The notes beneath the pieces were generated by a model, which was not told the DNA's origin, did no database searches, and saw only the letters and a list, made by a program, of their open reading frames with translations. 64,000 nt of DNA from Streptomyces albus subsp. albus (GTDB taxonomy: Bacteria; Actinomycetota; Actinomycetes; Streptomycetales; Streptomycetaceae), in the NCBI RefSeq assembly GCF_000725885.1, contig NZ_JODR01000027.1, positions 30,778 to 94,777 on the forward strand. The letters run 5' to 3'. Numbering within the stretch: the stretch's first letter is position 1; the number at the start of each line of letters is the position of its first letter. Positions 26,204 to 35,111 of this stretch are shown in pieces. Made by a program: the position numbers and the translations under genes.

Positions 26204-26808
26204 GCCGGACCCGGCGGGGCGGGCCGCCTCCTGGGGCCTGGGCCCGGACTGCCCCCGCACTCGGCAGCCCCACGTTTCACTGCTCAGCCCCGCCCCGCAC
26301 CGGACTGCCGCCGTTCCTGCGGCGCGGACGCCGCCTGCCGGGGCGCCCTGCGTCGGAGGGGGCCGTCTGCCGGGGCCCCATCGTCGGCCGGGTGCCGTTT
26401 GCCGAGCGCCATCGTCGCTTGGTGTTGCCGTCTGCCGGGAGTTTCGCGTCGGGCGGGTGCCCGTCTGCCGGGCGGGTGGTGCCCGTCGGATGCCGTCGTG
26501 CGTCGCGGGCGGGCGCCGGTCTCTCGGAAGGGTGCCGCCCGTTGGGCGGGTGCTGCGTCGCAGGGGCTGAGTAGCGTCGGATGGGCGCCGTCTGCCGGTA
26601 GGTTCCTGCCGGCTGGTGGAGGGCCGGGGCGCGGCGGGCGGGCGGCGTCTGCGGGGAGGGGCGTCGTCTGCGGGAGGGGGCGTGTGCCGGGCTGGGGGGC
26701 CCGGGGGAGGGCCGGGGGCGGGGGGAGGCCCGCCGCGCGGGGCGGGCCGTGTGCGTGATCTCGGTCGCTTGCGGGGCCGGCGGTCTGTCCCCGGTGGGCG
26801 GTGCGACG
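26204..26808. repeat. G+C-rich spacer with recurring short words
   Basis: About 600 bases with no supported gene. GTCTGCCGGG, GGGCGGGTG and CGTCGG recur at irregular spacing between 26330 and 26660, giving long false frames on both strands. It resembles the 12853-13409 spacer and marks the junction between the conserved neighbourhood and the catabolic island. Confidence 0.5.
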
Positions 26809-26814
26809 TAGCGT
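26809..26814 (+). promoter_or_regulatory. -10 element of a leaderless promoter
   Basis: TAGCGT ends 6 nt before the ATG at 26821; no ribosome-binding site is present. Confidence 0.5.
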
Positions 26815-26820
26815 CGGGGC

Positions 26821-27783
26821 ATGTTTGCTGCCTATGCCGCACGTATCGACAGGGAAGACCCGCTCTCCGGGCTGGAGCTGGGGGAGCGCCCCGAGCCGAA
26901 GGTGCCGCCCGGGTGGACGACAGTGTCGGTCAAGGCCGCGTCGCTCAACCACCACGACCTGTGGTCGCTGCGCGGCGTCGGACTCGGCGAGGAAGCCCTC
27001 CCGATGATCCTCGGCTGCGACGCGGCCGGTGTCGACGCCGACGGCAACGAGGTCGTGCTGCACTCGGTGATCGGGCAGACCGGCCACGGGGTCGGCCCCC
27101 GCGAGCCCCGCTCCATCCTCACCGAGCGCTACCAGGGCACGTTCGCCGAACGGGTGGCCGTGCCCCAGTGGAACGTCCTGCCCAAGCCGCCCGAGCTGTC
27201 CTTCGAGGAGGCCGCCTGCCTGCCCACCGCCTGGCTGACGGCCTATCGGATGCTGTTCACCAACGCCGGGGTGCGGCCCGGCGACTCCGTCCTGGTGCAG
27301 GGCGCGGGCGGCGGCGTGGCCACGGCCGCGCTGGTGCTCGGTGCCGCTGCCGGGCTGCGGATGTTCGCCACCAGCCGGGACGAGGCCAAGCGCCGCCGGG
27401 CGCTGGAACTGGGCGCCGAGGCCGCCGTGCCGACGGGGGAGCGGCTGCCGCACCGGATGGACGCCGTGCTGGAGACCGTCGGCGCCGCCACCTGGTCGCA
27501 CTCGGTCAAGTCGCTGCGCCCCGGTGGCACCCTCGTCATCTCCGGCGCCACCAGCGGCCCCAACCCGCCGGCCGCCGAGCTGAACCGGATCTTCTTCCTG
27601 GAGCTGAAGGTCGTCGGCTCCACCATGGGCAGCAAGGAGGAGCTGGCGGGGCTGCTGCACTTCTGCGCGGCCAAGGGTGTGCGGCCGGTCGTCGACTCCG
27701 TGCTGCCGCTGGACCGGGCCCGCGAGGGCTTCGAGAAGATGGCCGGCGGGGACGTGTTCGGCAAGGTCGTCCTGACGGTCTGA
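26821..27783 (+). CDS. Zinc-type (quinone oxidoreductase-like) MDR dehydrogenase
   Basis: 320-residue medium-chain dehydrogenase/reductase. SLNHHDLWSLRG is the substrate-side helix, QGAGGGVATAALVLG the NAD(P) loop near residue 160, and ATSRDEAKRRRALELGAEAA the following strand-helix. The structural-zinc cysteines are absent, so it belongs to the zinc-poor quinone-oxidoreductase side of the family. It lies just outside the steroid genes, tail to tail with hsaD, and could act on ketosteroid intermediates or be unrelated housekeeping. Confidence 0.85.
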   Translation: MFAAYAARIDREDPLSGLELGERPEPKVPPGWTTVSVKAASLNHHDLWSLRGVGLGEEALPMILGCDAAGVDADGNEVVLHSVIGQTGHGVGPREPRSILTERYQGTFAERVAVPQWNVLPKPPELSFEEAACLPTAWLTAYRMLFTNAGVRPGDSVLVQGAGGGVATAALVLGAAAGLRMFATSRDEAKRRRALELGAEAAVPTGERLPHRMDAVLETVGAATWSHSVKSLRPGGTLVISGATSGPNPPAAELNRIFFLELKVVGSTMGSKEELAGLLHFCAAKGVRPVVDSVLPLDRAREGFEKMAGGDVFGKVVLTV

Positions 27784-27818
27784 GACGGCCACCGGCCGTG
27801 ACACCTCACGCCTGCCCG

Positions 27819-27845
27819 GCGGGCACCCCGCCGCGGGGTGCCCGC
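27819..27845. terminator. Bidirectional terminator between MDR gene and hsaD
   Basis: Perfect 12-bp stem GCGGGCACCCCG/CGGGGTGCCCGC with a 3-nt loop between convergent stops. Confidence 0.85.
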
Positions 27846-27858
27846 GCATCTGCCGGTG

Positions 27859-28752
27859 TCACGGCCGGCCCAGGAACTCCAGCACCACCCGCTCGAACTC
27901 CTCCTTCCGCTCCACCTGCGCCCAGTGCCCGCAGCGCGCGAACACGTGCAGCTCGGCGTCGGGCAGCCGGCGGAAGGGGAAGAGGGCTCCCTCGTACGGC
28001 AGCATCCGGTCGTCCCGCCCCCAGGTGAGCAGCGTGCGGTGCGTCAGCCCCTCCGCGCGTGCCCACAGGGGCGGTACGGCGGCGAAGCGGGGATCGCCGA
28101 ACGTGGCGAACACCGACGCGGCGCGCTCCACCGCGCCCGGCTCGCTCGCCGCCGCCATCCGCGCGTCCAGCAACGCGTCGGTGATCAGCGCCGGGTCGAA
28201 GACCATCGTCTCCACCCATGCGCGTATCGCCTCCCGCGACGGCGCGGCCAGGAACGCGAACAGCCGCTTGCTGCCCTCGCTCACCTCCGGTCCGAAGGTG
28301 TTCACCGCGAGCCCGCCCGGCCCCATCAGCACCAGCCGGCCGGCGCGCCCGGGGTGGGCCAGCGCGAACTCCGCCGCCACGTTGCCGCCCATCGAGTTGC
28401 CCAGCAGGTGCGCCCTCTCGATCCCGAGGGCGTCCAGGAAGCAGCGCAGCGCGTCGGCGGCGACACGCGGGTACAGATCCGTCCACCGGTCCGGCTGCGC
28501 GCTGCGCCCGAACGCGGGCATGTCCAGCACATAGGTGCGGTACCGCGCGGCGAACACCGGAAGGTTGCCCGCGAAGTTCGACCAGCCGCTCACCCCCGGG
28601 CCCGAGCCGTGCAGCAGCACCAGAACGGGACGCGTCCCGGCCTCCGGCCCGGGCGGCACCGCCTCGTGGTAATGCAGGGCGTAGCCGCCCGCCGTCAGGG
28701 TGCGGCTGGTCGACTCGTACGTCAGCGCGTGCGGCGGTGTGGTGGAGGCCAT
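27859..28752 (-). CDS. hsaD: Meta-cleavage product hydrolase HsaD
   Basis: 297-residue alpha/beta hydrolase. Oxyanion motif LLHGSGPGVSGWSNF (residues 47-61) is typical of meta-cleavage product hydrolases; the nucleophile is Ser120 in LGNSMGGN, with the acid in WGRDDRM (about 247) and His276 in CGHWAQ. HsaD splits 4,9-DSHA, the ring-opened steroid A/B product, into DOHNAA and a hydroxyhexadienoate, the latter feeding HsaE-G encoded divergently. Probably leaderless: minus-strand TAGCGT (28765-28760) is 7 nt from the ATG. A BphD-type aromatic role is possible in isolation; context favours steroid. Confidence 0.88.
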   Translation of the reverse strand: MASTTPPHALTYESTSRTLTAGGYALHYHEAVPPGPEAGTRPVLVLLHGSGPGVSGWSNFAGNLPVFAARYRTYVLDMPAFGRSAQPDRWTDLYPRVAADALRCFLDALGIERAHLLGNSMGGNVAAEFALAHPGRAGRLVLMGPGGLAVNTFGPEVSEGSKRLFAFLAAPSREAIRAWVETMVFDPALITDALLDARMAAASEPGAVERAASVFATFGDPRFAAVPPLWARAEGLTHRTLLTWGRDDRMLPYEGALFPFRRLPDAELHVFARCGHWAQVERKEEFERVVLEFLGRP

Positions 28753-28759
28753 GCGCCGG

Positions 28760-28848
28760 ACGCTAACCGCGCCGGTCACGCGGCGGCCGTGGCCCGTCCC
28801 GCTGACCGGGAACGGCCCGCCCCGCCCCCGTCCGCCCCCGCCTACCGT
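28760..28848. promoter_or_regulatory. Divergent hsaD/hsaE promoters around a palindromic operator
   Basis: The palindrome TCCCGCTGACCGGGA occupies 28797-28811. Leftward, exactly 31 nt separate it from the minus-strand -10 TAGCGT (28765-28760) of hsaD; rightward, exactly 31 nt separate it from TACCGT (28843-28848) of hsaE. No -35 consensus is present on either side. The arrangement fits an activator acting on both promoters. The same core lies upstream of kshA. Confidence 0.65.
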
Positions 28849-28893
28849 CCACTGACCGGCCGGGCCGAGACACGGACAGGGACGGAGAAGAAC

Positions 28894-29685
28894 ATGCTGG
28901 ATGACGCCGGGCGCCGTAAGGCGGCCGAAGCGCTGAGCACGGCGGAGGAGTCGCGCATCCCCGTCCCGCCGCTGCGCCGGACCTGGCCCGCCATCGACAC
29001 CGACGACGCCTACGCGGTCCAACTGCTGGGCATCGAGCGGCGCCGCCGGCGCGGGGCCCGCGTCGTCGGGCACAAGGTCGGGCTCTCCTCCCCCGTCATG
29101 CAGCGGATGATGGGCGTCGGCGAACCCGACTACGGCCATCTGCTCGACGACATGGCCCTGCACCAGGACACCCCGGTGGACCTCAGCCGCTACTGCGCAC
29201 CCCGGATCGAGGTCGAGGTGGCGTTCCTGCTCGGCGCCGACCTGCCCGGCGAGGGCTGCACCGTGGCGGACGTCCTCGCCGCCACCGAGGCGCTGGCCCC
29301 CGCCGTCGAGCTGATCGACAGCCGGATACGCGACTGGGACATCGGCATCGCCGACACCGTCGCCGACAACGCCTCCTCGGCGGGCTTCGTCCTGGGCGCG
29401 TCACGGGTGGCGCCCGGCCGGGTGGACCGGTGCGCCGTCACCGCCGTCCTGCACGGGGCGGACGGCGCGGAACTGGCCCGCGGCAGGGCGGACGCGGTGC
29501 TCGGCGATCCGGCGCGGGCCGTCGCCTGGCTGGCGCGGAAGGTCGCCGCGTTCGGCGTACGGCTGCGGGCCGGTCACGTGGTGCTGCCCGGCTCCTGCAC
29601 CCGGGCCGTGGACCTGACACCCGCCACCACCTACCGGGCCGTCTTCGGGGCGGGCCTGGGCGAGGTGACCCTGCGCACCCGGTAG
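28894..29685 (+). CDS. hsaE: 2-hydroxypenta-2,4-dienoate hydratase-family enzyme HsaE
   Basis: 263-residue fumarylacetoacetase-superfamily hydratase. The metal site PRIEVEVAF supplies Glu106 and Glu108, and Lys61 lies in VGHKVGLSS, as in MhpD/BphH. In steroid catabolism it hydrates 2-hydroxyhexa-2,4-dienoate from HsaD to 4-hydroxy-2-oxohexanoate. A GGACGGAGAAG site precedes the ATG. First gene of hsaE-hsaG-hsaF. Confidence 0.9.
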   Translation: MLDDAGRRKAAEALSTAEESRIPVPPLRRTWPAIDTDDAYAVQLLGIERRRRRGARVVGHKVGLSSPVMQRMMGVGEPDYGHLLDDMALHQDTPVDLSRYCAPRIEVEVAFLLGADLPGEGCTVADVLAATEALAPAVELIDSRIRDWDIGIADTVADNASSAGFVLGASRVAPGRVDRCAVTAVLHGADGAELARGRADAVLGDPARAVAWLARKVAAFGVRLRAGHVVLPGSCTRAVDLTPATTYRAVFGAGLGEVTLRTR

Positions 29686-29844
29686 CGGCCGGCCCCGAAG
29701 CCGGCCCGCGCCGCTCCCGTGCGCCGTTCCGCGCGTCGGGCGTCTGCCCCATCCGCCCCCACCTGCCCCCCGTCGGCCCGCGCCGCCACCGGGCCGGGCA
29801 CCGCGCACCTCGAGAACCACCACAGACGAAAGAGGCACCCCCTC

Positions 29845-30780
29845 ATGTCAACGCACGCACCGCGCAAGGCGCGGGCCGCCATCGTCGGCCCCGGGAACAT
29901 CGGTACGGACCTGCTGTACAAACTCCGCCGCTCCGCACTCGTCGAACCCCGCTGGATGGTGGGCGTCGACCCGGCCAGCGAGGGACTGCGGCGGGCCCGC
30001 GAACTGGGGCTGCGCACCAGCCACGAGGGCGTGCCGTGGCTGCTGGCCCAGGAGGAGAAACCCGACCTGGTCTTCGAGGCCACCAGCGCCGCCGTGCACC
30101 GCGCCAACGCGCCGCACTACGCGGCACACGGCATCCCCTGCGTGGACCTGACCCCGGCGAGACTGGGGCCCGCCGTCGTCCCCGCCGTCAACCTCGACGC
30201 CGGCCTGGACGCGGCCGACGTCAACCTGATCACCTGCGGCGGACAGGCCACCATCCCCATGGTGGCCGCCGTCTCGCGCATCGTGACGGTGCCCTACGCG
30301 GAGATCGTCGCCTCGGTGGCCTCCCCCTCGGCCGGCCCCGGAACCCGCGCCAACATCGACGAGTTCACCCGCACCACCCGCTGGGGCATCGAGGCGATCG
30401 GCGGGGCACGGCGGGGCAAGGCCGTCATCATCCTCAACCCGGCCGAACCGCCCGTGCTGATGCGGGACACCGTCTACTGCCAGATCCCGGACGGCACCGG
30501 GCCAGAGACCCGGCAGGCCATCGCCGCCTCCGTCCGCGAGATGGCCGCCGCCGTCGCCGCGTACGTGCCCGGCTACCGGCTGCGCGGCGCACCGCAGTTC
30601 GAGCCGGCCACCGCGACGGCACCGGCCCGCGTGGCCGTCCTGCTGGAGGTCGAGGGCGCCGGCGACTTCCTGCCCCCCTACGCCGGGAACCTCGACATCA
30701 TGACCGCCGCGGCCACCCGCGTCGGAGAGGGCTTCGCCGCCCGGATCACCGCCCTCGCGGGGAAGGGAGCACAGCGATGA
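29845..30780 (+). CDS. hsaG: Acylating aldehyde dehydrogenase HsaG
   Basis: 311-residue acetylating acetaldehyde/propionaldehyde dehydrogenase. NAD loop [10 protein letters not shown] (residues 14-23), catalytic Cys131 in [12 protein letters not shown], and the conserved [25 protein letters not shown] segment near 155. It converts the aldehyde released by HsaF to acyl-CoA, receiving it through a channel in the HsaF-HsaG complex. A 159-bp gap separates it from hsaE, with a GAAAGAGG site; its stop overlaps the hsaF start. Confidence 0.92.
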   Translation: MSTHAPRKARAAIVGPGNIGTDLLYKLRRSALVEPRWMVGVDPASEGLRRARELGLRTSHEGVPWLLAQEEKPDLVFEATSAAVHRANAPHYAAHGIPCVDLTPARLGPAVVPAVNLDAGLDAADVNLITCGGQATIPMVAAVSRIVTVPYAEIVASVASPSAGPGTRANIDEFTRTTRWGIEAIGGARRGKAVIILNPAEPPVLMRDTVYCQIPDGTGPETRQAIAASVREMAAAVAAYVPGYRLRGAPQFEPATATAPARVAVLLEVEGAGDFLPPYAGNLDIMTAAATRVGEGFAARITALAGKGAQR

Positions 30781-32000
30781 CACCGACCGTCATGTGGCCC
30801 GACGGATGCGACATCCGCGTCACCGACTCCTCGCTGCGCGACGGCTCGCACGCCAAACAGCACCGGTTCACCGCCGAGCACGTCCGCTCCGTCGTCGCCG
30901 CGCTCGACGACGCCGGCGTCCCCGTCATCGAGGTGACCCACGGCGACGGGCTGGGCGGCTCGTCGTTCAACTACGGCTTCAGCCACACGCCCGAACAGGA
31001 ACTCATCGCCACCGCCGTCAAGACCGCCACCCGGGCGCGCATCGCCTTCCTCATGCTGCCCGGCCTCGGCGTCAAGGACGACATCCGCGCCGCCGCCGAC
31101 AACGGCGCCGCCATCTGCCGCATCGCCACCCACTGCACCGAGGCCGACATCGCCGACCAGCACTTCGGACTCGCCCGCGAGATCGGCCTGGAGACCGTCG
31201 GCTTCCTGATGATGGCGCACAGCGTGCCGCCCGAGACCCTGGCGGCCCAGGCCCGCCGCATGGCCGACGCCGGCTGCCAGTGCGTGTACGTCGTCGACTC
31301 GGCGGGCGCCCTGGTGCTGGAGGAGGTCGCCGACCGGGTCGCGGCCATGGTCGCCGCACTCGGTGACGACGCACAGGTCGGCTTCCACGGCCATGAGAAC
31401 CTCGGCCTCGGCATCGCCAACTCCGTCCTGGCGGTACGCGCGGGCGCCCGCCAGATCGACGGCTCCACCCGGCGGTTCGGCGCCGGCGCGGGCAACACCC
31501 CCGTCGAGGCGTTCGCCGCCGTCGCCGAACGCCTCGGCATCCGCACCGGCATCGACATCCTCAAGATCGTCGATGCGGCCGAGGACGTGGTGCGGCCCGT
31601 CATGGACGAGGAGTGCCGGCTCGGCAGGCTCGAACTGATGATGGGGTACGCCGGTGTCTACTCCAGCTTCCTCAAACACGCCGACCGCTGGGCCCGCCGC
31701 TACGGCGTGTCCGGAGCACGCATCCTCCAGCGCGCCGGGGAACGGAAACTCGTCGGCGGCCAGGAGGACCAGCTCATCGACATAGCCCGCGAACTCGCCG
31801 CGGAGACGTCGGCGGGGTCCGCCCCCTCCGGTCCGGCCGGGGCCGGTGCGGGAGTTGTGGCCGGGCCCGCTCCTGAAACCGCGGCCGGGGCCGCGGCGGA
31901 GAGCGTGGCTGGGGCCGCCGCCGGGTCGGCTGACGGGTCCGCCACCCGGCCCGTCGCCCGGTCCGCGGCGGAGGACGTCGCGGGGCGTCCGGCTGACTGA
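30777..32000 (+). CDS. hsaF: 4-hydroxy-2-oxovalerate/hexanoate aldolase HsaF with extended tail
   Basis: 407-residue DRE-TIM metalloenzyme. [11 protein letters not shown] supplies the catalytic Arg21 and Asp22; FHGHENLG supplies the metal ligands His204 and His206; the DmpG-type communication domain follows to about residue 345. It cleaves 4-hydroxy-2-oxoacids to pyruvate plus an aldehyde passed to HsaG. Residues 346-407 are an Ala/Gly/Ser-rich tail absent from the usual 340-residue family, probably a disordered expansion. ATGA overlap with hsaG. Confidence 0.92.
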   Translation: MTPTVMWPDGCDIRVTDSSLRDGSHAKQHRFTAEHVRSVVAALDDAGVPVIEVTHGDGLGGSSFNYGFSHTPEQELIATAVKTATRARIAFLMLPGLGVKDDIRAAADNGAAICRIATHCTEADIADQHFGLAREIGLETVGFLMMAHSVPPETLAAQARRMADAGCQCVYVVDSAGALVLEEVADRVAAMVAALGDDAQVGFHGHENLGLGIANSVLAVRAGARQIDGSTRRFGAGAGNTPVEAFAAVAERLGIRTGIDILKIVDAAEDVVRPVMDEECRLGRLELMMGYAGVYSSFLKHADRWARRYGVSGARILQRAGERKLVGGQEDQLIDIARELAAETSAGSAPSGPAGAGAGVVAGPAPETAAGAAAESVAGAAAGSADGSATRPVARSAAEDVAGRPAD

Positions 32001-32021
32001 GCCCCCGGTACGGCGCCGCGA

Positions 32022-32064
32022 GGGCGGCCGGGGCCGGGCCTGACGTCCGGCGCCCCGGCCGCCC
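32022..32064 (+). terminator. Terminator of the hsaE-G-F operon
   Basis: 13-bp stem GGGCGGCCGGGGC/GCCCCGGCCGCCC, followed by CTTTC, 21 nt after the hsaF stop. Confidence 0.75.
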
Positions 32065-32696
32065 CTTTCGCGCCTTCGCCCCGGCCGTGCCCTGCCGCCG
32101 CTTCGACCCTGTCGCCCTGACGCCTTCTCGGCCCGGTCGCCCTGGCGGAACGTGTTCTCGGTGGCGACCCGGAGTTGGGCGGCGCCGCCCGGGCGGCGCC
32201 GGGCGCGCAGCGGGACCGGCACGCCCATCAACGGACGGGCGGCGGCCTCCGCCGCTTGTCCGGCAGCGGCCGGGGGTCTTTCGTCCGGTGCCGTCCGGGT
32301 GGGCCGCCGCGTGCCCGGCGGTCGCGCGTGCTCTCTCCGGTGCCCGGTGGCCGCCGGGGACGAGCGCGGTCGGTCGCCGCGTGTCCGGTGCCGGCCTTGT
32401 GGGTCCGGTGCGTGCGAGGGGCGCTGGGAGCGTTCGTTCCCGGCCGGTCCGGTGGGTGCCCGGATGTCTCGTGGCGCTCGGTGGTCCTCAGCGTGGCCGT
32501 GCCGGACCCAGTCCGGGGCGCGGCCGGGGCGTGCGTTATGTGCCGCCCAGAGGGCCGCCCTGAACCGGGCGGGCCCCGTGCCCGGCGCCCGCCGGTGGCC
32601 TCCGCGCAGCCGTGCCGGCCGGGGGCCGTCACCGGGCCGGTGGGCCCCCCAGGCGTCGGTCCGCCCGGTGCAGGCGGGGCGTTCTGCGGCGTGCCG
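32065..32696. other. Long G+C-rich spacer between hsaF and the IclR gene
   Basis: 632 bases of convergent intergenic DNA. I see no gene with normal codon use, only Arg/Gly/Pro-rich frames and repeated GTGCCCGG/GGCCGCC words. No promoter motif is evident. Confidence 0.5.
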
Positions 32697-33461
32697 TCAG
32701 GGGGTGCGGCTCGTCGCGGTGCGCCAGATGTGCGCCGCGGCCTGGCGGACCAGGGACGGCAGGCCGGCGGCGGCGCGTACCTGCCGGACGGGGCCGCAGA
32801 CGGAGACGGCCGCCAGGGCGGGGCCGTTCTCCCCGGCGCCGACCACGGGCGCGGCGACGCAGGCGACGCCGCGCACCGCCTCCCCGCGGTCGTGGGCGAT
32901 GCCGCGTTCGCGGATCTGCGCCAGTTCGGTGTGGAGCCGTTCCGGGAGCCGGGCCGCGGCCGGGTGCGGGGCGTGGGCGAGCAGTGCCTTGCCGACCCCG
33001 GTGCGGGCGGCGGGCAGCCGGCCGCCGACCCGGGAGGGCAGCAGGGTGCCGAAGCGGTTGCCGACCTTGTCGAGGTAGACGACGTCGGCGCCGCCCTCGT
33101 CGAGGATGGCCAGGTGCGCCACCAGGCCGGTGGTCTGGTGGCGCCGGTGCAGATGGGGCGAGGCGGCCTCGCGGACCCGGTCCTGGTGGATGACGAGTGA
33201 GCCCAGTTCCATGATGCGCATGCCGAGCCGGTAGGTGTGCGCGTCGCGGCGCAGGTACCGCACCTCGGCCAGGTGCTCCAGGATGCGGTGCGCGGAGGAG
33301 CGGGGCAGTCCGGTGCGGCGGACCACTTGGGCGAGGGTGAGTCCGTCGGCGTCTTCGAAGGCGTCCAGGATCGTCACGACGCGGTCGATCATCGAGACCG
33401 GCGTGGACGCTGCGGTGTGCGGGGGTGCTACGGCGGCGCGCTCCGGCGCGGTGGCGCTCAT
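32697..33461 (-). CDS. IclR-family regulator divergent from kshA
   Basis: 254-residue IclR protein. The winged HTH spans residues 24-85 (MIDRVVTILDAFEDADGLTL, then TGLPRSSAHRILEHL), and the effector domain runs through GVGKALLAH, the redox-type VRGVACVAAPV segment and ALAAVSVCGP. IclR members often activate catabolic operons from sites near -50. It is the only regulator physically linked to kshA and is therefore the candidate reader of the TCCCG-N5-CGGGA sites. A perfect 18-bp palindrome lies 22 nt upstream of its start and may mediate autoregulation. Confidence 0.88.
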   Translation of the reverse strand: MSATAPERAAVAPPHTAASTPVSMIDRVVTILDAFEDADGLTLAQVVRRTGLPRSSAHRILEHLAEVRYLRRDAHTYRLGMRIMELGSLVIHQDRVREAASPHLHRRHQTTGLVAHLAILDEGGADVVYLDKVGNRFGTLLPSRVGGRLPAARTGVGKALLAHAPHPAAARLPERLHTELAQIRERGIAHDRGEAVRGVACVAAPVVGAGENGPALAAVSVCGPVRQVRAAAGLPSLVRQAAAHIWRTATSRTP

Positions 33462-33482
33462 GGGACCTCCTAGCGGCGCTCG

Positions 33483-33500
33483 CGAGACACCGGTGTCTCG
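33483..33500. promoter_or_regulatory. 18-bp perfect palindrome upstream of the IclR gene
   Basis: CGAGACACC/GGTGTCTCG without mismatches, 22 nt before the start at 33461. It sits where an autorepression operator would lie. A second region further right has TGCCTAATCG (33550-33559) and TGCCAATCGG (33566-33575) as a loose direct repeat. Confidence 0.6.
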
Positions 33501-33633
33501 TTGCCGGGAGGCTACGCGCGGCCCGCGCCGCCCGGGAAGAGGTTTGCACTGCCTAATCGAAATACTGCCAATCGGCATACGAGCCCGGGCTGTTGCCGTC
33601 CCTCCCGTCCCGGCGGGCGGCCCCCGCGCCCCG

Positions 33634-33685
33634 TCCCGGTCAGCGGGACCGTCCCCTGCGCCCCGCCCGGATGCCGCCCGAGACT
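33634..33685 (+). promoter_or_regulatory. kshA promoter with palindromic operator
   Basis: TCCCGGTCAGCGGGA at 33634-33648 is the reverse complement of the hsaD/hsaE site. Exactly 31 nt later lies GAGACT (33680-33685), a weak -10 that would give a 27-nt leader containing GGAGGTGGAGG before the kshA ATG. No -35 consensus. Confidence 0.6.
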
Positions 33686-33718
33686 CGCCCCACCGGCACA
33701 GGAGGTGGAGGCGAGACG

Positions 33719-34885
33719 ATGAGCGCGCGCAGCACCACGGACCACGGCCCCCGGACCATCGAGGCGGGTGCGCCGCCCGCACGGTACGCGCGGGGCTGGC
33801 ACTGCCTCGGCCCGGCGGAGAAGTTCAAGGACGGCGCCCCGCACGAGATCGAGGCTTTCGGCACCAAGCTGGTCGTCTTCCAGGCGCGGGACAGCGGCGC
33901 GCTGCACGTCCTCAACGCCTTCTGCCCGCACATGGGCGGCAATCTGGCCCACGGCACCGTCAAGGGCGACGCGCTGGCCTGCCCCTTCCACGACTGGCGC
34001 TGGGGCGGCGACGGCAAGTGCGCCGGCATCCCGTACGCGCACCGGGTGCCGCCCCGGGCCCGTACCCGGGCGTGGCGGACGCTGGAGGAGAACAGGCAGC
34101 TCTTCGTCTGGCACGACCCGCAGGGCGCACCGCCGCCGGAGGGCGTGACGATCCCGCGTATCGAGGGGGCCTTCAGCGACGAGTGGAGCGACTGGACGTG
34201 GCACACGGTGCGGATCGACGGCGCCAACTGCCGCGAGATCGTGGACAACGTGGTGGACATGGCGCACTTCTTCTACGTCCACAACGCGTTCCCCACGTAC
34301 TTCAAGAACGTGTTCGAGGGACACGTCGCCAGCCAGTACATGACCAGCGATCCCCGTGCGGACATGACCGCGGCGGACACCCTGTCCGCGCAGGGGCGGC
34401 TGCGGTCGGAAGCCTCCTACTACGGGCCGTCCTACATGCTCGACCACCTGTGGACGGAGACCGGCGGGGCCACCGTGGAGACGGTGCTGGTCAACTGCCA
34501 CTACCCGGTGACACCCGACTCCTTCGTCCTCCAGTACGGCGCGCTGGTCAGGAAACTGCCCGGCATGAGCGACGAGGAGGCGGCGCAGGCCGCGGCCCAG
34601 GCGGCCGAGGGGCTGGCGACCGGCTTCGAGGAGGACATCGCCATCTGGCGGGCCAAGACGCGCATCGACAATCCGCTGCTGTGCGACCAGGACGGGCCCG
34701 TCTACCAACTGCGCCGCTGGTACGAGCAGTTCTATGTGGACGTCGAGGACGTGCGCCCCGAGATGACCGACCGCTTCGAGTTCGAGATCGACACCGAGCG
34801 GGCCGTGGCGGTGTGGCGGGCGGAGGTCGCCGCCAATCTCGCCCGCCGCGGGACGGGCACCGCCGCGGGGGCGGGGGAGAAGTGA
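33719..34885 (+). CDS. kshA: 3-ketosteroid 9-alpha-hydroxylase oxygenase KshA
   Basis: 388-residue Rieske non-heme iron oxygenase. The [2Fe-2S] ligands are Cys69, His71, Cys88 and His91 (CPH ... CPFHDW), and mononuclear iron ligands lie in VVDMAHFFYVHN (Asp180, His183, His188). The ACPFHDWRWGGDGKC and NAFPTYFKN segments are characteristic of KshA, which 9-alpha-hydroxylates AD/ADD-type steroids so that ring B opens. GGAGGTGGAGG lies before the ATG. It is followed after 4 nt by a 73-residue protein and then the reductase. Confidence 0.93.
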   Translation: MSARSTTDHGPRTIEAGAPPARYARGWHCLGPAEKFKDGAPHEIEAFGTKLVVFQARDSGALHVLNAFCPHMGGNLAHGTVKGDALACPFHDWRWGGDGKCAGIPYAHRVPPRARTRAWRTLEENRQLFVWHDPQGAPPPEGVTIPRIEGAFSDEWSDWTWHTVRIDGANCREIVDNVVDMAHFFYVHNAFPTYFKNVFEGHVASQYMTSDPRADMTAADTLSAQGRLRSEASYYGPSYMLDHLWTETGGATVETVLVNCHYPVTPDSFVLQYGALVRKLPGMSDEEAAQAAAQAAEGLATGFEEDIAIWRAKTRIDNPLLCDQDGPVYQLRRWYEQFYVDVEDVRPEMTDRFEFEIDTERAVAVWRAEVAANLARRGTGTAAGAGEK

Positions 34886-34889
34886 CCGC

Positions 34890-35111
34890 GTGGTGATGCA
34901 GCCCGTGACGTGCCGCACCTGTGCCACCGAAGTGCTGGTGGAAAAACGCAGCCTGCCGCACACCACCGTGCAGTGGACGCGTGCCACCTCCCACTGTCCC
35001 GAACTCGCGGGTCACGGCCCCGCCCGTGTCGCGGTGTGCACCCGGCTGCGCGCCACGATCGAACAGGCGGTGCGGGACGGCGCCTTGGAGGTGGCCGGCG
35101 ATGACGAGTGA
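34890..35111 (+). CDS. Small cysteine-containing protein between kshA and kshB
   Basis: 73-residue protein (from GTG 34890; ATG 34896 is an alternative). CRTCATEVLVEK near the N-terminus and single cysteines in SHCPEL and AVCTRL give up to four cysteines, enough for a metal site, but the spacing is not that of a ferredoxin. It starts 4 nt after kshA and overlaps kshB by 11 nt, so it is translationally coupled to both and probably works with the hydroxylase. Function unknown. Confidence 0.75.
   Translation: MVMQPVTCRTCATEVLVEKRSLPHTTVQWTRATSHCPELAGHGPARVAVCTRLRATIEQAVRDGALEVAGDDE

Noticed and set aside
28753..28893. KstR (TetR) type inverted repeat in the hsaD/hsaE gap
   Set aside because: The published KstR core with AAC/GTT half-sites is not present; the palindrome there is the different TCCCG-N5-CGGGA element.
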